From positions 75,759,533 to 75,823,532 of the forward strand of contig CM046444.1 of the NCBI GenBank assembly GCA_025506515.1: a stretch of 64,000 bases of DNA, read 5' to 3'. Source of the stretch: Flaveria trinervia (taxonomy: Eukaryota > Streptophyta > Magnoliopsida > Asterales > Asteraceae). Below, one piece after another: positions 46,089 to 57,926 of the stretch; positions within the stretch are counted from its first letter, which is position 1; every line of letters begins with the position of its first letter. Below the pieces are notes generated by a model, which was not told where the DNA came from, made no database searches, and was given only the letters and a program-made list of their open reading frames with translations. A program made the translations under genes and the position numbers.

Positions 46089-47642
46089 TTTTTTTATAAA
46101 AACAAAAGACATAATGGAAGAGAGGCCTGAATCAATTGTGTATATGACCCTAATCCACCATGGGTTTCCATATGACATGGTTGAAAGATGAATCTAACTG
46201 AAATGAAGGATCTGAAGAAAGAGTTTTAGCTTGCTAGATCATAATTCCAAGTTATGACTATGAAGCATTCACAACCTTTCATGCCATTTAGAAAATCAAG
46301 AAAGATCTAGGCCATTGTGATACAATTAAGCTTAGCAAGTACAATATGGTATGTTGGCTACAGGGTCACAACTACAAGGCACATGTGTTTAAAGGAAGAA
46401 ATGTTGGTGAGCTAAGAAGAATGATGGAACATGTAATGACTGTTGAGCTTGATACCGGAGTCAAATTCAACACTGAAGCACCAATGTATAATGCAGAGCA
46501 ACAAAGCAAACTCCATGCTTATCCTACAACTATTGAACCTAAAGATCAGCACAAAAAGAAAGATAAACTAATCAGAGAGGCACGAGTAGTCATACCTGGA
46601 AAAGTATGGCCATTGCGTACAACAGTCAGAGAGATTACAGAGAAAAAGTCTACCCGGATAGAACTGTTTGAGCACATCACATGCCCTAACTCTGTTGAAG
46701 ACAACAAGATTATGGCCTAGAAGTATGATCAAGAATAGGACTGTGCAATTATTAAGAGAACATCTGGAAGAATTCAATACTTCCATAATGTAGTATCTGT
46801 ATTGTGTCTAACTGAAAGTGACATCAAAGATCTGGAAAGTTAATTATCTCTTACTATCCAATTCACCCAAGAGGAAGAGACTTCTCTGTGTTGGCGGAAG
46901 TTAAAGAAAAAATTCAAAGATGATATGATAAAAGAAGCCAAAAGAGAGGATGATGAGCACACAAGAAGATTAGAAAGGATTAAAAGATCAAGCACCAACT
47001 CCTCCACATTAGTTGATGATAAATTCTTAAGGAAAGTAGGTTATACTAACAGGAAAACAGCAGCCATCAAAGTCATTACAGGAAATCAATACAATATTCC
47101 CATAACTGAGTGGGGATATGTTGAGAAAACAAAAGAAATGGTGCTACTAAGGAATGTTGATGGAAAGAAAGGTGACAAGATAAGAATCTTCTACCTAGTA
47201 GAGATCAAACTGCTCCACCCAAGCTAGACATCATACTAACATGATAAATTCTTCCCAAAGTTGTCTGATGAAAGTGCATAGAATGATTTATGCCTATATA
47301 TTCATTTGATACAAGTGGTGGATAAATTGCATGCAAAAGCACATAACAGAAGAAGGTATAATGCTGGGCTTTTGAGAGGAGTTAACATTGAAGAAGTCTT
47401 AGAACTAAGAGTCTCAGAAAAAGATGAGCTATAAATTTTCAATAATCAATGTGTTATGGAAACCCTCACAACAGAAGAAGACATTTTGGGGCTGAATTTT
47501 GAGACGCTGTAAAGGATATGCATAATAGAGATCAAGTACAAATACGATGATCAAAAGGATATAGTATCTTATTTCAACAAGAAAATGGTGTCAAGATTAA
47601 ATGAGCTTTCAGTTTTGAAGAGCTGATTACAAGTGTCTATGC
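46089..47642 (+). pseudogene. C-terminal part of the T4 extra ORF
   Basis: Plus-strand frames with several stops: near 46110 IVYMTLIHHGFPYDMVE, 46346-46720 (HNYKAHVFKGRNVGELRRMM), 46925-47227 (charged helix, then ITEWGYVEKTKEMVLLRN) and a tail ending just before the polypurine tract. Its position between pol and LTR matches ORF2 of the other families, but I cannot show sequence homology by eye except general character (charged, helical). Function unknown. Confidence 0.6.
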
Positions 47643-47643
47643 C

Positions 47644-47656
47644 TAAGGGGGAGTAT
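47644..47656 (+). other. Polypurine tract of T4
   Basis: TAAGGGGGAGTAT immediately before the LTR's TGTTAGATC. Confidence 0.9.
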
Positions 47657-48582
47657 TGTTAGATCTAGGATCAATAGATCTAGTCTATTTTGTATAGGCT
47701 TAGAACATGAATCAGTATTTGTAATGAATACTTGTAATTAATTATTATGTATGCTTTAAATGTATAGGTTAACCCATATACGTGTGTTGATTTATGTATG
47801 TGCGCTGGTAAATATTATAATTGTTAAATTGACCAAGTGTAAGAAACATCTACAGATGAACATTTTGTTCTTCCGTAGATATGTTTCTTACAAGTAAATT
47901 ACATCCGAATATTTTCTGTGAATGAACAACCAGCTCTGAGGATGAAAGAACAATATAGCTTCGGAAGACAAGATACCTTCAAAAGAATAACTATCCTTTG
48001 GAAAACAAGTTTGCTTTGGAAGAACAAGATTCCAATGGAAGAACAATTATCTACGGAAGACAATATTCATGTGGAGTCCAAAAACTTGTATTTAAATAAT
48101 ACTAGTGTTACAAGTCAACAAGTAAACAAGGCAGTTATGTGAATCCTAAGAGATCCGATAATTCCTTAATATAAACAATTCCAAATCCCAAGAGATCTAG
48201 TGTTTCCTCAACAAAAACATCATTGTCTATAAATGTGGATCCTAGGTTTCACATCAAAAGATAGCTTCGACAACAAACATCAAAGAAACACACAAATCAA
48301 AACCCTAGCAGCCGTCACATCATCAAACACTCAAATCAATATCATTCATTCACTCATTGTTTATTCATCTGTGATTATTAACATGTTTTTAATGAAATAC
48401 GTTTGAATTGAATATTTTCTGATCATTAATTGTATTCCATTCATTGTGTTCCTCTTATTCATTAATCATTATTGATATTGAAATTAATACAAACAATTGA
48501 ACCAAGTTAACATTGATTCCGCAAATGATGACTTGACTTAAATTAACACTGACAATTTCTGATTGCGATCATTGGATTCACA
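47657..48582 (+). repeat. T4 LTR
   Basis: About 926 bp from TGTTAGATCTAGG to ...ATTGGATTCACA. Contains the hairpin at 47839-47891 and CTTCGGAAGAC/CTACGGAAGAC units (47959-48063) similar to the T1 motif. The exact right end (48580 or 48582) is uncertain because both end in CA. Confidence 0.85.
47839..47891. repeat. Inverted repeat in the T4 LTR
   Basis: GTAAGAAACATCTAC pairs with GTAGATATGTTTCTTAC (two-base bulge), and within the loop GAACA pairs with TGTTC across three bases. Confidence 0.85.
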
Positions 48583-48584
48583 GG

Positions 48585-48596
48585 TGGTATAAGAGC
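48585..48596 (+). other. Primer-binding site of T4
   Basis: TGGTATAAGAGC, one change from TGGTATCAGAGC (iMet). Confidence 0.85.
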
Positions 48597-48890
48597 TAAG
48601 AGCTCATTAATTTAGATTGATTGATCTATTAGTGTTATTTGTGTTTAATTGTCTACTGGATTCTCTAGAGTTATCAGTTTTTATTAATTAGATCTATTGT
48701 TTTTCTTTTGAGCAAATAGTTTTATGTGATCAGTGATTGGTCCTTTGGCAAGTACAATTACATTGCTTGATTAACTTGGATCAATATTCAAATCAATTGA
48801 ATAGTAGCTCTTAGTTATTGATCAACATTAATAAATTTTTCATATCCATTGAACAAATTCGTTAGTTATAATCTAAGATCTTAACTAATC

Positions 48891-50009
48891 ATGAGCAACT
48901 TTGGTGGATCATCTTACCAACCTCAAAAGTTGGAAACAAAAGTGGATTTTAAATCCTGACTTATGGGTTTTAATAACAGAAGGTCCTTATAATCCACCCA
49001 CTTTTGGGCCGGATTATAATGACAATAATCAACCCATAAGTACAAATGATTTGTCACCTGATGATATTAAGAAGGTTGAAGTTGATATTAAAGCATACAA
49101 GTTGCTTAGTATGGCTTTACCTGAGAAAATATTAATCAGGTGTGAAAATTACAAAATAGCAAATTCCTTGTGGAAGATTCACAATATGAAACATTTCATC
49201 ATATTGAGGGTGAATCAATTCCTCAACAACTCCACAGGTTTATGCAACTTGTTACAAAGATGAATATTTTGGAGTTGAAATACACAAATAAGGAATTGAA
49301 AAAGAAGATGCTCCATACTTTACTAGAAAGTTGGAAGCAAACTGTATCCATGTTCAAGAACACCATAGACCTTAAAACAGTTGGTTTAGATACTCTAGTA
49401 GCTAAAGTTGAGGCTCTTGAAATGGATAAGAAATCAAGAAACAAGAGTGTCAGAACTCATGTATCACCATATCACTTTAAAGAAACAAGAAGTGCTAGAA
49501 GTGCCTTTATTTCCAACAATGATGGTGATAACTCTAGTACTTTGAGTGAAGATGAAGAGGAAGTAAGTTTCTGTGCTTCAAAACCTCCAAAGAAATCTTC
49601 TCAAAGTAGGTCAATAAAAGAGAAAGGAAGAACTGATGATCAAAGAGATACATCATCACAAAAGCCTTTAATCAACAATCAACCAGAGTCCATCACTGTC
49701 ATTCTGGACATTGAAGAACAAAAAGCAGCTTTTGTAGCTTTTAGTTCAAGTTTTCAAGCTTAGTTAGGAAGCTCATTAACCTATGCCAACATGTGCAAAC
49801 AAGACCTGGAAGAACTACCTCCAGATATAGTGGAGGAGATGGATCTACAATGGCAAATGGCAATGATCGCCTATAAAGCCAAACAATATCTTAGAAGAAA
49901 CAAGAATTTGGCTGCTGCAACTAAATCATCATGGATTGGTGTTGACAAGTCAAAGGTAAGATGCTTCAAGTGCAATCTCTATGGACACTTTTTTAAAGAA
50001 TGCAATTAA
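48891..50009 (+). pseudogene. Gag of T4
   Basis: ATG at 48891 (MSNFGGSSYQPQKL) starts a copia Gag. After a stop at codon 23 and frame changes, a long open part (49170-49763) carries ESIPQQLHRFMQLVTKMNIL and an acidic segment, and 49791-50009 ends in the zinc knuckle CFKCNLYGHFFKEC. Sequence differs clearly from T1 and T2 Gag. Capsid and RNA-binding role by family. Confidence 0.85.
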
Positions 50010-51388
50010 AAAAAATCCAGACTCAACACAACATTAGCAACATCAGTCCAAACAAACATCATCATCTTAAAGATCCTTTAGGCAATAACATTGCCAACTC
50101 ATCCCTACCATCCACTAATACTTTAGTAGGAACAAGCAACTCAAACGAAACTAGGCTGATCATTATTCAAGATGGAACCTGTGACTAGAGTATGTAGGAG
50201 AAGGAAGTCTTGGAAGAAAATCAAGCTTTAATGGCTCACATGGAAAACAAAGTTCCACCCATGGCAAGTGAGGAAAGAGACAGGTTATATTCATCAATAT
50301 GTGTTGAGAAGGAGAGATATAGAGTCCATGCTCAACAATTGGCTAATAAAGTAAAAGAAATAATGATTTTGAATGAATCTCATGTAAGAGATCATAAATT
50401 ATATCAATTAAAATTGAACTCTTTACATAGGGATTTAGATAAAATTGTTTCTGAAAATCACAGTTTAAAAGCACAAGTTGAGCATCTAACCACTTCCTTA
50501 ACTAAATTCATGGCTGATCATGCATAAACTAAAGTGAAACTTCAGAAGTTTCAACTTTCATCTCAGCAGTATGATAAATTATTAAATTCTCATATTAAAT
50601 CAAAGAACAGGTCTGGGTTGGGATATAATGTAGTGGCACCTCCTATAAACAATAATTATGTTCCTTTGCCTAAATCAATGACAAATAACTTGTCAATCAT
50701 TTTGTGCAAAGCACCAATGTAGAAACAAGTCCTAATAAGCAAAACATTAATAATAACTCTAAGGTGAATAAAATTAAGTCTTTTGAATTAGACAAGATTA
50801 TCAAAAGGATTCAGAATTTGACTTTGATGAGTGTGATGACTTGGATGATTCTGATGAACATGATGATGATCTTCGAAACAAGGGTAAGAATATTGTGTTT
50901 GAAACAAATTCCAAAAGTGCTTGCAGAAACAAAACTGTCGTACCCTCCTAAACAAAGAAACATGTTGAAGACTATCTGCAAGAGAATAGTTCAGTTAAAT
51001 AAAGGTCTTCAAAAATCTTCAAATGATGTGAATGAAAAGTGTGCTTCTACTGAGGAAAGACACTAATCATCCGCGGAAAAGGAAAAGGAAAAGGAAAAGT
51101 TATCGGCAGATCCTCAGCGGAAGAAGAACCTTTCTTCAGTGCAAGATCTACGGAAGAAGAAATCCTCTTCAGTAGAAGTTAATACTGATTTAGTAGATGA
51201 TCTACAGAAGAGGAAGTCAGCAACAAACTAATCATAGCTCCACGAGCTGGAAGAGGAAAAATCAACTTCAAAGCTGAAAAAGGATGCAAAGCCTTAGAAG
51301 TTGGCAAATAAGAAGAAATTAACTGATTCTAACAAAGAATGAGATGAGATGTATTGCAAATGGTGTGACATGAAAAACCATACTACTT
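50010..51388 (+). pseudogene. T4 Gag-to-protease linker, interrupted
   Basis: Contains a long coiled-coil segment (50210-50527, KLNSLHRDLDKIVSENHSLK), an Asp-rich piece, a purine-rich GGAAAAGGAAAAGG run (51073-51100) with GCGGAAGAAG/ACGGAAGAAG units, and the start of a second zinc knuckle (YCKWCDMKNHTT) cut at 51388 by the T2 LTR before its last Cys. Confidence 0.75.
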
Positions 51389-51668
51389 GTTAGGATCTCA
51401 GCATCTAGTTTGATCAATTAGATTGAATTTGCAGCGGAATGAGCACATGAATTAACAAATTTAAACAAGAACACACGAAATTTATCAATGAAACAGTGTT
51501 TGTTATAGAGAGAGAATTTCTGCCAAAAGGAATATATTCATTCAATACATGCTTCGGCTGGCTTTCGCGCAACGTTACAATTAGGTCATCTTTCCTTTTA
51601 TAAGGAAAGCTGACATCAGCTGATGTCACTTGACAGTGACATCTAACTGTTATTTAACTACTGAAAAT
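51389..51668 (-). repeat. Truncated T2 LTR
   Basis: TGTTAGGATCTCAGCATC at the left is the outer end of a reverse T2 LTR; hairpin at 51623-51642 and TTTTATAAGG retained. It is much closer to element 2's LTR than to 29911-30556. Homology stops near 51668 at ...ACTACTGAAA, and T3 DNA follows. Confidence 0.88.
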
Positions 51669-51821
51669 AAACACAATGTTGATTTAAATGAAACTAAGTG
51701 TTAGTTCGAGTCTTTACAGTCCAAATGAATCTAAACACGAAGTGTAATGTCACGTTTTGACAAAGATTCAAATATATGGTGTTCAACAGTGAAAGATGCG
51801 AATGGACATTCTCATGAACTT

Positions 51822-52007
51822 CAGTCGCACAATTGAGCCAGGCGCATGATTAAATCGAACGAATGAATCATGCATATGGGTCCTGTCACACGACTGACTC
51901 AACCGCATGGCATAGCATATGACTAAGCCCAGTCGCATGCTCAATCATTCGACTAAACTCAATCGTAAGACTGAACTCAGTCGTATTGTTCAATCGCACG
52001 ATTGAAC
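51822..52007. promoter_or_regulatory. T3 motif cluster in the intron region of copy C
   Basis: Several diverged CAGTCGCAC / GTGCGACTG-type units (for example CAATCGCACGATTGAAC at its end). The intron's 3' splice site is damaged here: the AG found in A (TTTCAG) and B (TTGTAG) reads TTGCAA. Confidence 0.7.
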
Positions 52008-52087
52008 AGTTTATCAAAGTCAGCCATAATTAAAATTGTTCTCTCTTACAAACAATCTAATGTATATGTTTCTTCTGTTGCAACAAT

Positions 52088-55000
52088 ATGGCTGATAGAT
52101 GGACTATGAGCACCAGGCACAATACCTATGCTCATCTTGATGCTACATCCAGGACCACGTCTGAGTTCACAGGGATTATTGCCTTTTTCATAGATCGAGG
52201 ATTTTCAAAGTCATCTCTGTCCCATGCACACCTTACAGATCCATACAGCAAGCTTTCTAGGAAAGTGTCGTGGTAGACAGGCCTGCTGAGGTCCACCGTA
52301 TTCAGAGCTCCATCTTCGGACAAGAGATTGAGATTAGAGAAGATGATCCGAAGTGGGTCTTAGATATGGGTGAGGACGGAGCCTACCCAACCAAGTTGCA
52401 TCCTCTAACGGTTCGGGGATGCTTTCTAAGGATCAAGTACGCCGGTGACATCAATGCCGGTGTGCTAAACAAGAGCAACATGTGCCCACAATTCAAGTAT
52501 TTGCACACGTGATCCTAAAGCGTATAGCCTTCAAGAGTGGAGGATTTGACGAGATGTCCCACCAAATCTAGAATGCATACATTGCACTAGTGCTCAACCA
52601 CCCGTTCAGTTTCTCTCACACACTCTTCTCCTATATGATCGAGAACCTTAAGGCCAAAGGCAAGGAAGGCTTCTGTATGTATCCACGATTCCTGCAGATG
52701 ATCATAGATGAGAAGCTTCCTATGCTGCCTAAGGAGAAAGATGATGCAGTGGTGCTTGAGGTGATGGATGATTTCCCCTTGGGTAGGATGAAAGTATACC
52801 AGGGGAAGCAGGTGAAGCCCCCGTCAGGAGACTTTTTGGGTATCTAGCCAATGAAGACTATGTGGTGCGTTCTCGCAAGAAATGGCGTCACGATGATGGT
52901 GATTCAGATGTGGAGCCAATTGTGGTTCCTGCTGATGAAGAAGATGACAATGATGATGACCATGATGATGGTCAAGGTAGGGGAGATGCAGGTCCCAGTT
53001 CGTCACGGGCCAACGACACTTCTACCATATCATCACCACCTCCACACAGTACTTCTTCTGCTCCAGGTGGATCTGAGTAGGCTGCTATCCACCCTGATTT
53101 TCTGTTAGATGAAGAATAAGGGTCAGATGATGAGCCTCTTGTCAGCCAAGTCGGGAGCCGTGTTGCGGCTACTTAGAAAAGGAAGGAGGCGGTTGGTGGA
53201 TGCCTTGCTAGTACTACAGGTGATGACCTTGATGTCGCGGATCCCACTTACATACCTGACTAGCCTATTAGCCCAGGGGGAGCACCAATTGCTAAGGGTT
53301 CAAGGAAGAAAAGGATGGCCTAACCCCATGGAAAGAAGAGTAAGAGACCAAGTTTACATTGATCACATCTTCCACCACAACTACCACAACCACCACCACT
53401 GCCACAACCACCACGACACCCACTACCATCTCCACTACCACCGATACTCCCACCACCACTCATCCACCTACATCCACCTCACCCACAATACCCAACACAA
53501 CTCCACAACAAGCCACTTCCATTCCCCCACCCATCTTCACCACATCCATCACTACATCCTTTACTCACCAAGCAGGAACATCCACTCAATTCCCCTTACA
53601 CCTGGCTCTACTCTACCCACTGTTGGGTTAGAGGAGCAGCTGGCAAGGCTAAACGACTCTTGCTAAAACTCTTGAAACAGATTATTTGAGAGCTAATCAG
53701 ATCAAGTAGCTGATGGCGGTCAATACCACCCAAGCCAAGCAGATATCTCAGCTCACTGAGAAGAACGTTTCTTATGAGAGAGCATTAGATCGAGCTCACC
53801 ATTCACTGAAGAGTCATAATGATTTGGTGATGGCTTCTGTGAAAAGGATTAAAGGATTGGAGAAGAAAAACAAGAGGATTATGCTAAAGTTGAAGGGGAT
53901 AAAGGGTGAGCCCCTAAAGATCAAGGGTAATGGTGATGATGAAGGAGATGATGATTAATGAAACTTCTGATGATTAATTAGAAGAAGATGATGATGATGA
54001 GGAAGTTGGAGGTAATGGCAAAAATAAAAGAGATGATGATGATGATGATGAGGATGATCAGGAAGGTGATGCATCTGCTTCAACCTCAAGTCAAGATACA
54101 CGGGAGCGACGCTCAAAAAAAGCCTCGTCATCAACAGCTCCAGCTGAAGAAACTCAAGAATAGGAAAAGAATGATGCTCAACAGCCTGAGGACTATGATG
54201 TTATACCCTTCGGCAAATCAGGACTCAGATGAGCAGCTGGCTGATATGTTCAGATGAAATCCAAATGAAATTGTCAAAGATGCTCTGAAAGTTGATGTCC
54301 TAAGTGATGAGGAGCTAGAGGATGTGGATGAGATAGAGATTGAAGATGTCACAGCTGACCACTATCCTGAGTACATTGACCCTGAGGGTAATGTTATCCC
54401 TAACCTGGGTGAAACTTTTGGCAGTGATACTTTTGATACGCTGGAGGAGATAGAGAAAGAAAAGGAAAAAGATGAAAGTAAGGCCCAAGCTTCGGATGCT
54501 AATGTAGATATTAAAAATGCTGAATGGGTAGCTTGTTTTGCTGAAATAAAAGCACAACGCGCACCTCCAAAGCAAAATGCCTACAACAAACTTTACAGAG
54601 TCAAGAGACATCAGAAGGTGTAAGGAAAGATTATCATGTGGGCATATTTTGAATACTTGGAAGTCTATGTTGTTAAAAGGGTGAATGGGATTGAATACTT
54701 CAAATATCCACTTGATCTAAACACACTTCCTGGTTTTGAGCTCAACCGACTGGCATGATTAGATCTTTTGTATGCCAACACGAGAAAGATGTCAGGATGG
54801 TTTGAGGTAGCATTGAAGAAAGAATACCACACTAGATGGGTAAACTTCAGACCTTAACAACCTAAGAGGTTCATTCATAAGTCTAAATTTGATCCTATAT
54901 CTGGAAGGCCTAAAGTAGCATTGAAGTGGAGTCCCCCACGCACAATATCCAAGATTCCCATATGGGAAATGACTTAGGACTTCACTCCATATTTCAAATG

Positions 55001-55660
55001 GTGGTATTATGATTGGAGGACGGGGGAAGCAGTCATAGTTTTGAACAGAGATGGGAAGATAGAGACAATCAGGGTGTTTGACCCAATGTGGCTTACTAAC
55101 TTGTCTGCCGATAATATTTACACTTTATACAAGTGGTCACTATTTTATGACAAGCTTTTACAGTTCCAACATGTTATACGACTCTGCTTTGCATTCGAGA
55201 TACACGTAGGAGACACTAGAGAAGAGAAGTACAAGAAGTTTTAAGAGCATGTGAAGAATGTCAGAAAATAGGCTAAACGTATTGGCTTCAAAGGAAGATC
55301 TCCAAGCTTATGAACAATAGATTGATACACAATAGAACCAAAAGTTTGCTGAAGAAGTACTAAAGATCCTAGAAGAAGGTGATGACCATGAAGTTGAAAC
55401 TAAGCTCTTGGTGCATCTACAATTTCATAAATTCAATCTGATAAAGTATCTTTTAAAGAACCTATTGAAGATTGTATGGTTTACACGTTTGGCAAGAGCT
55501 GAAGACCAAGAACAGAGGCAGCAAAATGAAGAAAAAATTTATGGAACTAGAGCCTAATTTGGTTTCAATATTGGAGCAATAGCATGCCACGAGAGCAACA
55601 GCAAAAGAGAGACAGAAGAACTTGGAGAAAAGCATGTCAGACAATAGGATAAACTTGGTC
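52088..55660 (+). pseudogene. ORF2 of T3 copy C
   Basis: Begins MADRWTMSTRHNTYAHLDAT. It retains GEDGAYPTKLHPLTVRG, a 52590-52847 segment with MYPRFLQMIIDEKLPMLPKE (here the frame reads Lys where A and B have a stop just upstream), the acidic block, basic clusters (GSRKKRMA, KKSKRP, 53293-53350), Thr/Pro-rich spacer, coiled coil (53713-53900), a GAT-rich acidic run and the C-terminal domain (54324-54623, ...NAYNKLYRVKRHQKV; 55041-55244). Several frameshifts and a small deletion near 54215 (first strand of the C-terminal domain) disable it. Confidence 0.8.
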
Positions 55661-55672
55661 CAAGCAGGAGTT

Positions 55673-56318
55673 TGTTAATACATTATGTTCCTAGTTTATC
55701 TTCTTAATGTAAAAGTCCAAGGGGTGTTTGATATAATTCATATGTATGAACTTTTTATATAGGTTTGAGGTTGTTGTACATAGTTTTTAGTCAATAATGA
55801 TTGAGTAATGTGTTCAAACTTAGTCGGATGATTATTCATGCTAATGGACCATACGCATGAATGAGTCATACTGATGAACCAGTCGCACGACTGAACCAGG
55901 AGACTAGATCAGTCATATGATTGGGACATAATATTGACTCAGTCGCACGACTAAACCTTCAGTCGTACGTATGACTCAATCGCATGACTCAGTCGTACGA
56001 CTAAACCCTACTAATGGTTCAGTCGTACGAATGGTAGTTGCAAACCTATAAATACCACTTAATTCATGAAAAAACACAAATCTTTGAGAGAAAATTTGAA
56101 TAAACACAAACCCTAGCCGTCTAGAGCGTTCGGAACACCCAATCCAACTTCATAGTTCGTTCTTGATCAATCTCTACTCATTCTTAACGTTTGTACATCG
56201 TTAGATCGATCAGGTTATCATTCTCACCGATTGGATCTCCAATCAAATAGAATTCCGCACTATTTGATGTGGTTTCACGCATAATCCGTTAGTACTCCAT
56301 ACGTACACGGTCCTAACA
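55673..56318 (+). repeat. T3 LTR shared by copies C and B
   Basis: 646 bp, TGTTAATACATTATG to GGTCCTAACA. Relative to 63830 onward it lacks about 110 bp near its 5' end. It has the T3 motif cluster (55879-56035) with two AGTCGCACGACT and one AGTCGTACGACT. Directly after it stands CTATCAGGACAG, a poor match to the primer-binding site, and then RT sequence, so the 5' internal region is deleted. Confidence 0.85.
56046..56055 (+). promoter_or_regulatory. TATA box of the T3 LTR
   Basis: CTATAAATAC, 44 bp after the palindrome AGTCGTACGACT and followed by a leader with CCCTAGCCG near 56112. Confidence 0.65.
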
Positions 56319-56329
56319 CTATCAGGACA

Positions 56330-57926
56330 GCAAACACAAAATTAGTTGTACTCAGCTGATTATGCTGCAGTCATGGAAAAAGGATATCTACACGATGGTC
56401 CTTATCGATGTTTTAAGTCTCTGTTTGAGCCATAATATGTAAGTGATGCCTTAAATGATGAGGCATGGGTTAGTGTTATGCAAGAGGAAATCCTTCAATT
56501 CAAGAAGTTAGGAGTATGGACTCTTGTAGACATGTTAAAAGTTGCTAAGGTGATTGTCACTAAATGGGTTCCTAAGTGCAAGAAAGATGACCAAGGGGTC
56601 ATAATCAGAAATAAGGCTCGACTTGTCATTCAAGGGTCTAAATAAGTTGAAGGCATTGATTACAATGAAGTGTTTGCACCTTTGGCAAGTATGGAAGCAA
56701 TTCGTATCTACTTAGTCTATGCATCCTACATGAAGATCAAAGTTTATCAATTGGATGTGAAAAGTGCATTCCTTTATGGTGAATTCCGTGAAACTATGTA
56801 CATCAGTTAACCTAAAGGATTTGAGAATCCTTATCATCGGGATAGAGTTTATAAACTGGACAAGGCTCTTTACGGGCTTCATCAAGCCCCTCGAGCCTGG
56901 TATGAGAAACTCTCTACTCATCTTGTGAAACATGGTTTTCGCAGAGGGGTTATTGACTACATGTTGTTCATGAAAGAAAAGGATGGTGATTTACCACTGG
57001 TACAGGTATATGTGGAAGACATAATCTTCGGTTCGAAAAATGAAGAATTGTGCAAAGAATTCGAATCCGTGATGAAAGCTGAGTTTCAGATGAGTGGCAT
57101 GGGAGAGATGAAGATCTTTCTTGGGTTACAGGTGGATCAGACACCAAATGGAATCTTCCTGCAACAATCCAAATATGTAGGAGATATCCTTAGTTGGTTC
57201 AACATGGAGAATGCAATGGATGTTGGGACTCCACTTGCCACGAACCGCGATGTGGCACCTAACGAAAATGGTGATCTGGTGGATGCCACTATGTATCAAG
57301 GAATGATTGGATTTCTGATGTACCTCATAGCCTCTGGCCCTGATATTATGTATGCCATGTGTCTATGTTCCAGATATCAGGCTAAACCAAAAGTGAATCA
57401 TCTGATTGGGGTAAAAAGAATTTTTCGTTATCTAAAGGGTACTCCAACACTCGGATTGGGGTATCGTGATGATGATGACTTTGAGCTTATAGCGTATAGT
57501 GACTTGGACTATGGTGGTTGCAAGATGAATTACAAGTTAACATCAGCGGGACGTCAGTTCTTTGGAAGACGCTTAGTCACCTGGTAGTGTAAGAAGCAGA
57601 CATCTGTTTCTCTATCTAAATGTGAAGCTGAACATGTTGTTGCTACAAGTTTCTGTTCACAAATCATTTGGATTCAACAACAAATGCAGGACTATGGTTT
57701 GCAATTTTCTAACACTCCTATCTTTGTTGATAATTCTGCTGTAGTTGTTGTCACTAAAAATCCGGTCCAACACCCAAAAACTAAACACATCAGTATTTAA
57801 TATCACTTTATACGTGACTGTTTTGAAAAACAATTAATCGATGTTGTTAAAATTAATACGGATTTTCAATGTGCAGACCTCTACACCAAAGCTTTTGACA
57901 AACCTCGATTTTTATATCTTTTATAG
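56330..57926 (+). pseudogene. Reverse transcriptase-RNase H of T3 copy B
   Basis: Largely one frame with a few stops. Fingers KWVPKCKKDDQG, ARLVIQG, QLDVKSAFLYGEF, KALYGLHQAPRAWYEKLS, then the catalytic box as YVEDIIFG at 57009-57020, where copia has YVDD; the Asp-to-Glu change hits a metal-binding residue. RNase H shows YSDLDYGGC and KCEAEHVV (usual forms SDSDYGGC, AEAEY) and ends at TAG 57924-57926. ORF 56925-57587 (220 codons) is the longest intact pol piece of T3. Inactive by sequence. Confidence 0.92.

Larger units (their letters stand above)
46089..51388 (+). mobile_element. Family T4: ORF2 tail, LTR, gag (recombinant)
   Basis: Order is internal-LTR-internal: the 3' end of an element (ORF2-like tail and polypurine tract, 46089-47656), one LTR (47657-48582), then primer-binding site and gag (48585-51388). 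A single LTR serving as 3' LTR for one side and 5' LTR for the other indicates unequal recombination between copies or a tandem array trimmed at both ends. It ends at 51388 inside a zinc-knuckle codon run where a T2 LTR begins. Confidence 0.85.
51669..55672 (+). mobile_element. T3 copy C, 3' part
   Basis: Starts inside the putative ORF2 intron of T3 (aligned with about 26440 of copy A), followed by the intronic motif cluster, ORF2 and a degenerate polypurine tract CCAAGCAGGAGTT before the LTR at 55673. Everything upstream was lost at the junction with the T2 LTR. Confidence 0.88.

Noticed and set aside
51389..51668. Treating this LTR fragment as the 5' LTR of element 3
   Set aside because: No primer-binding site stands beside it, it cuts T4 coding sequence directly, and it is closer to element 2's LTR than to the LTR at 29911.
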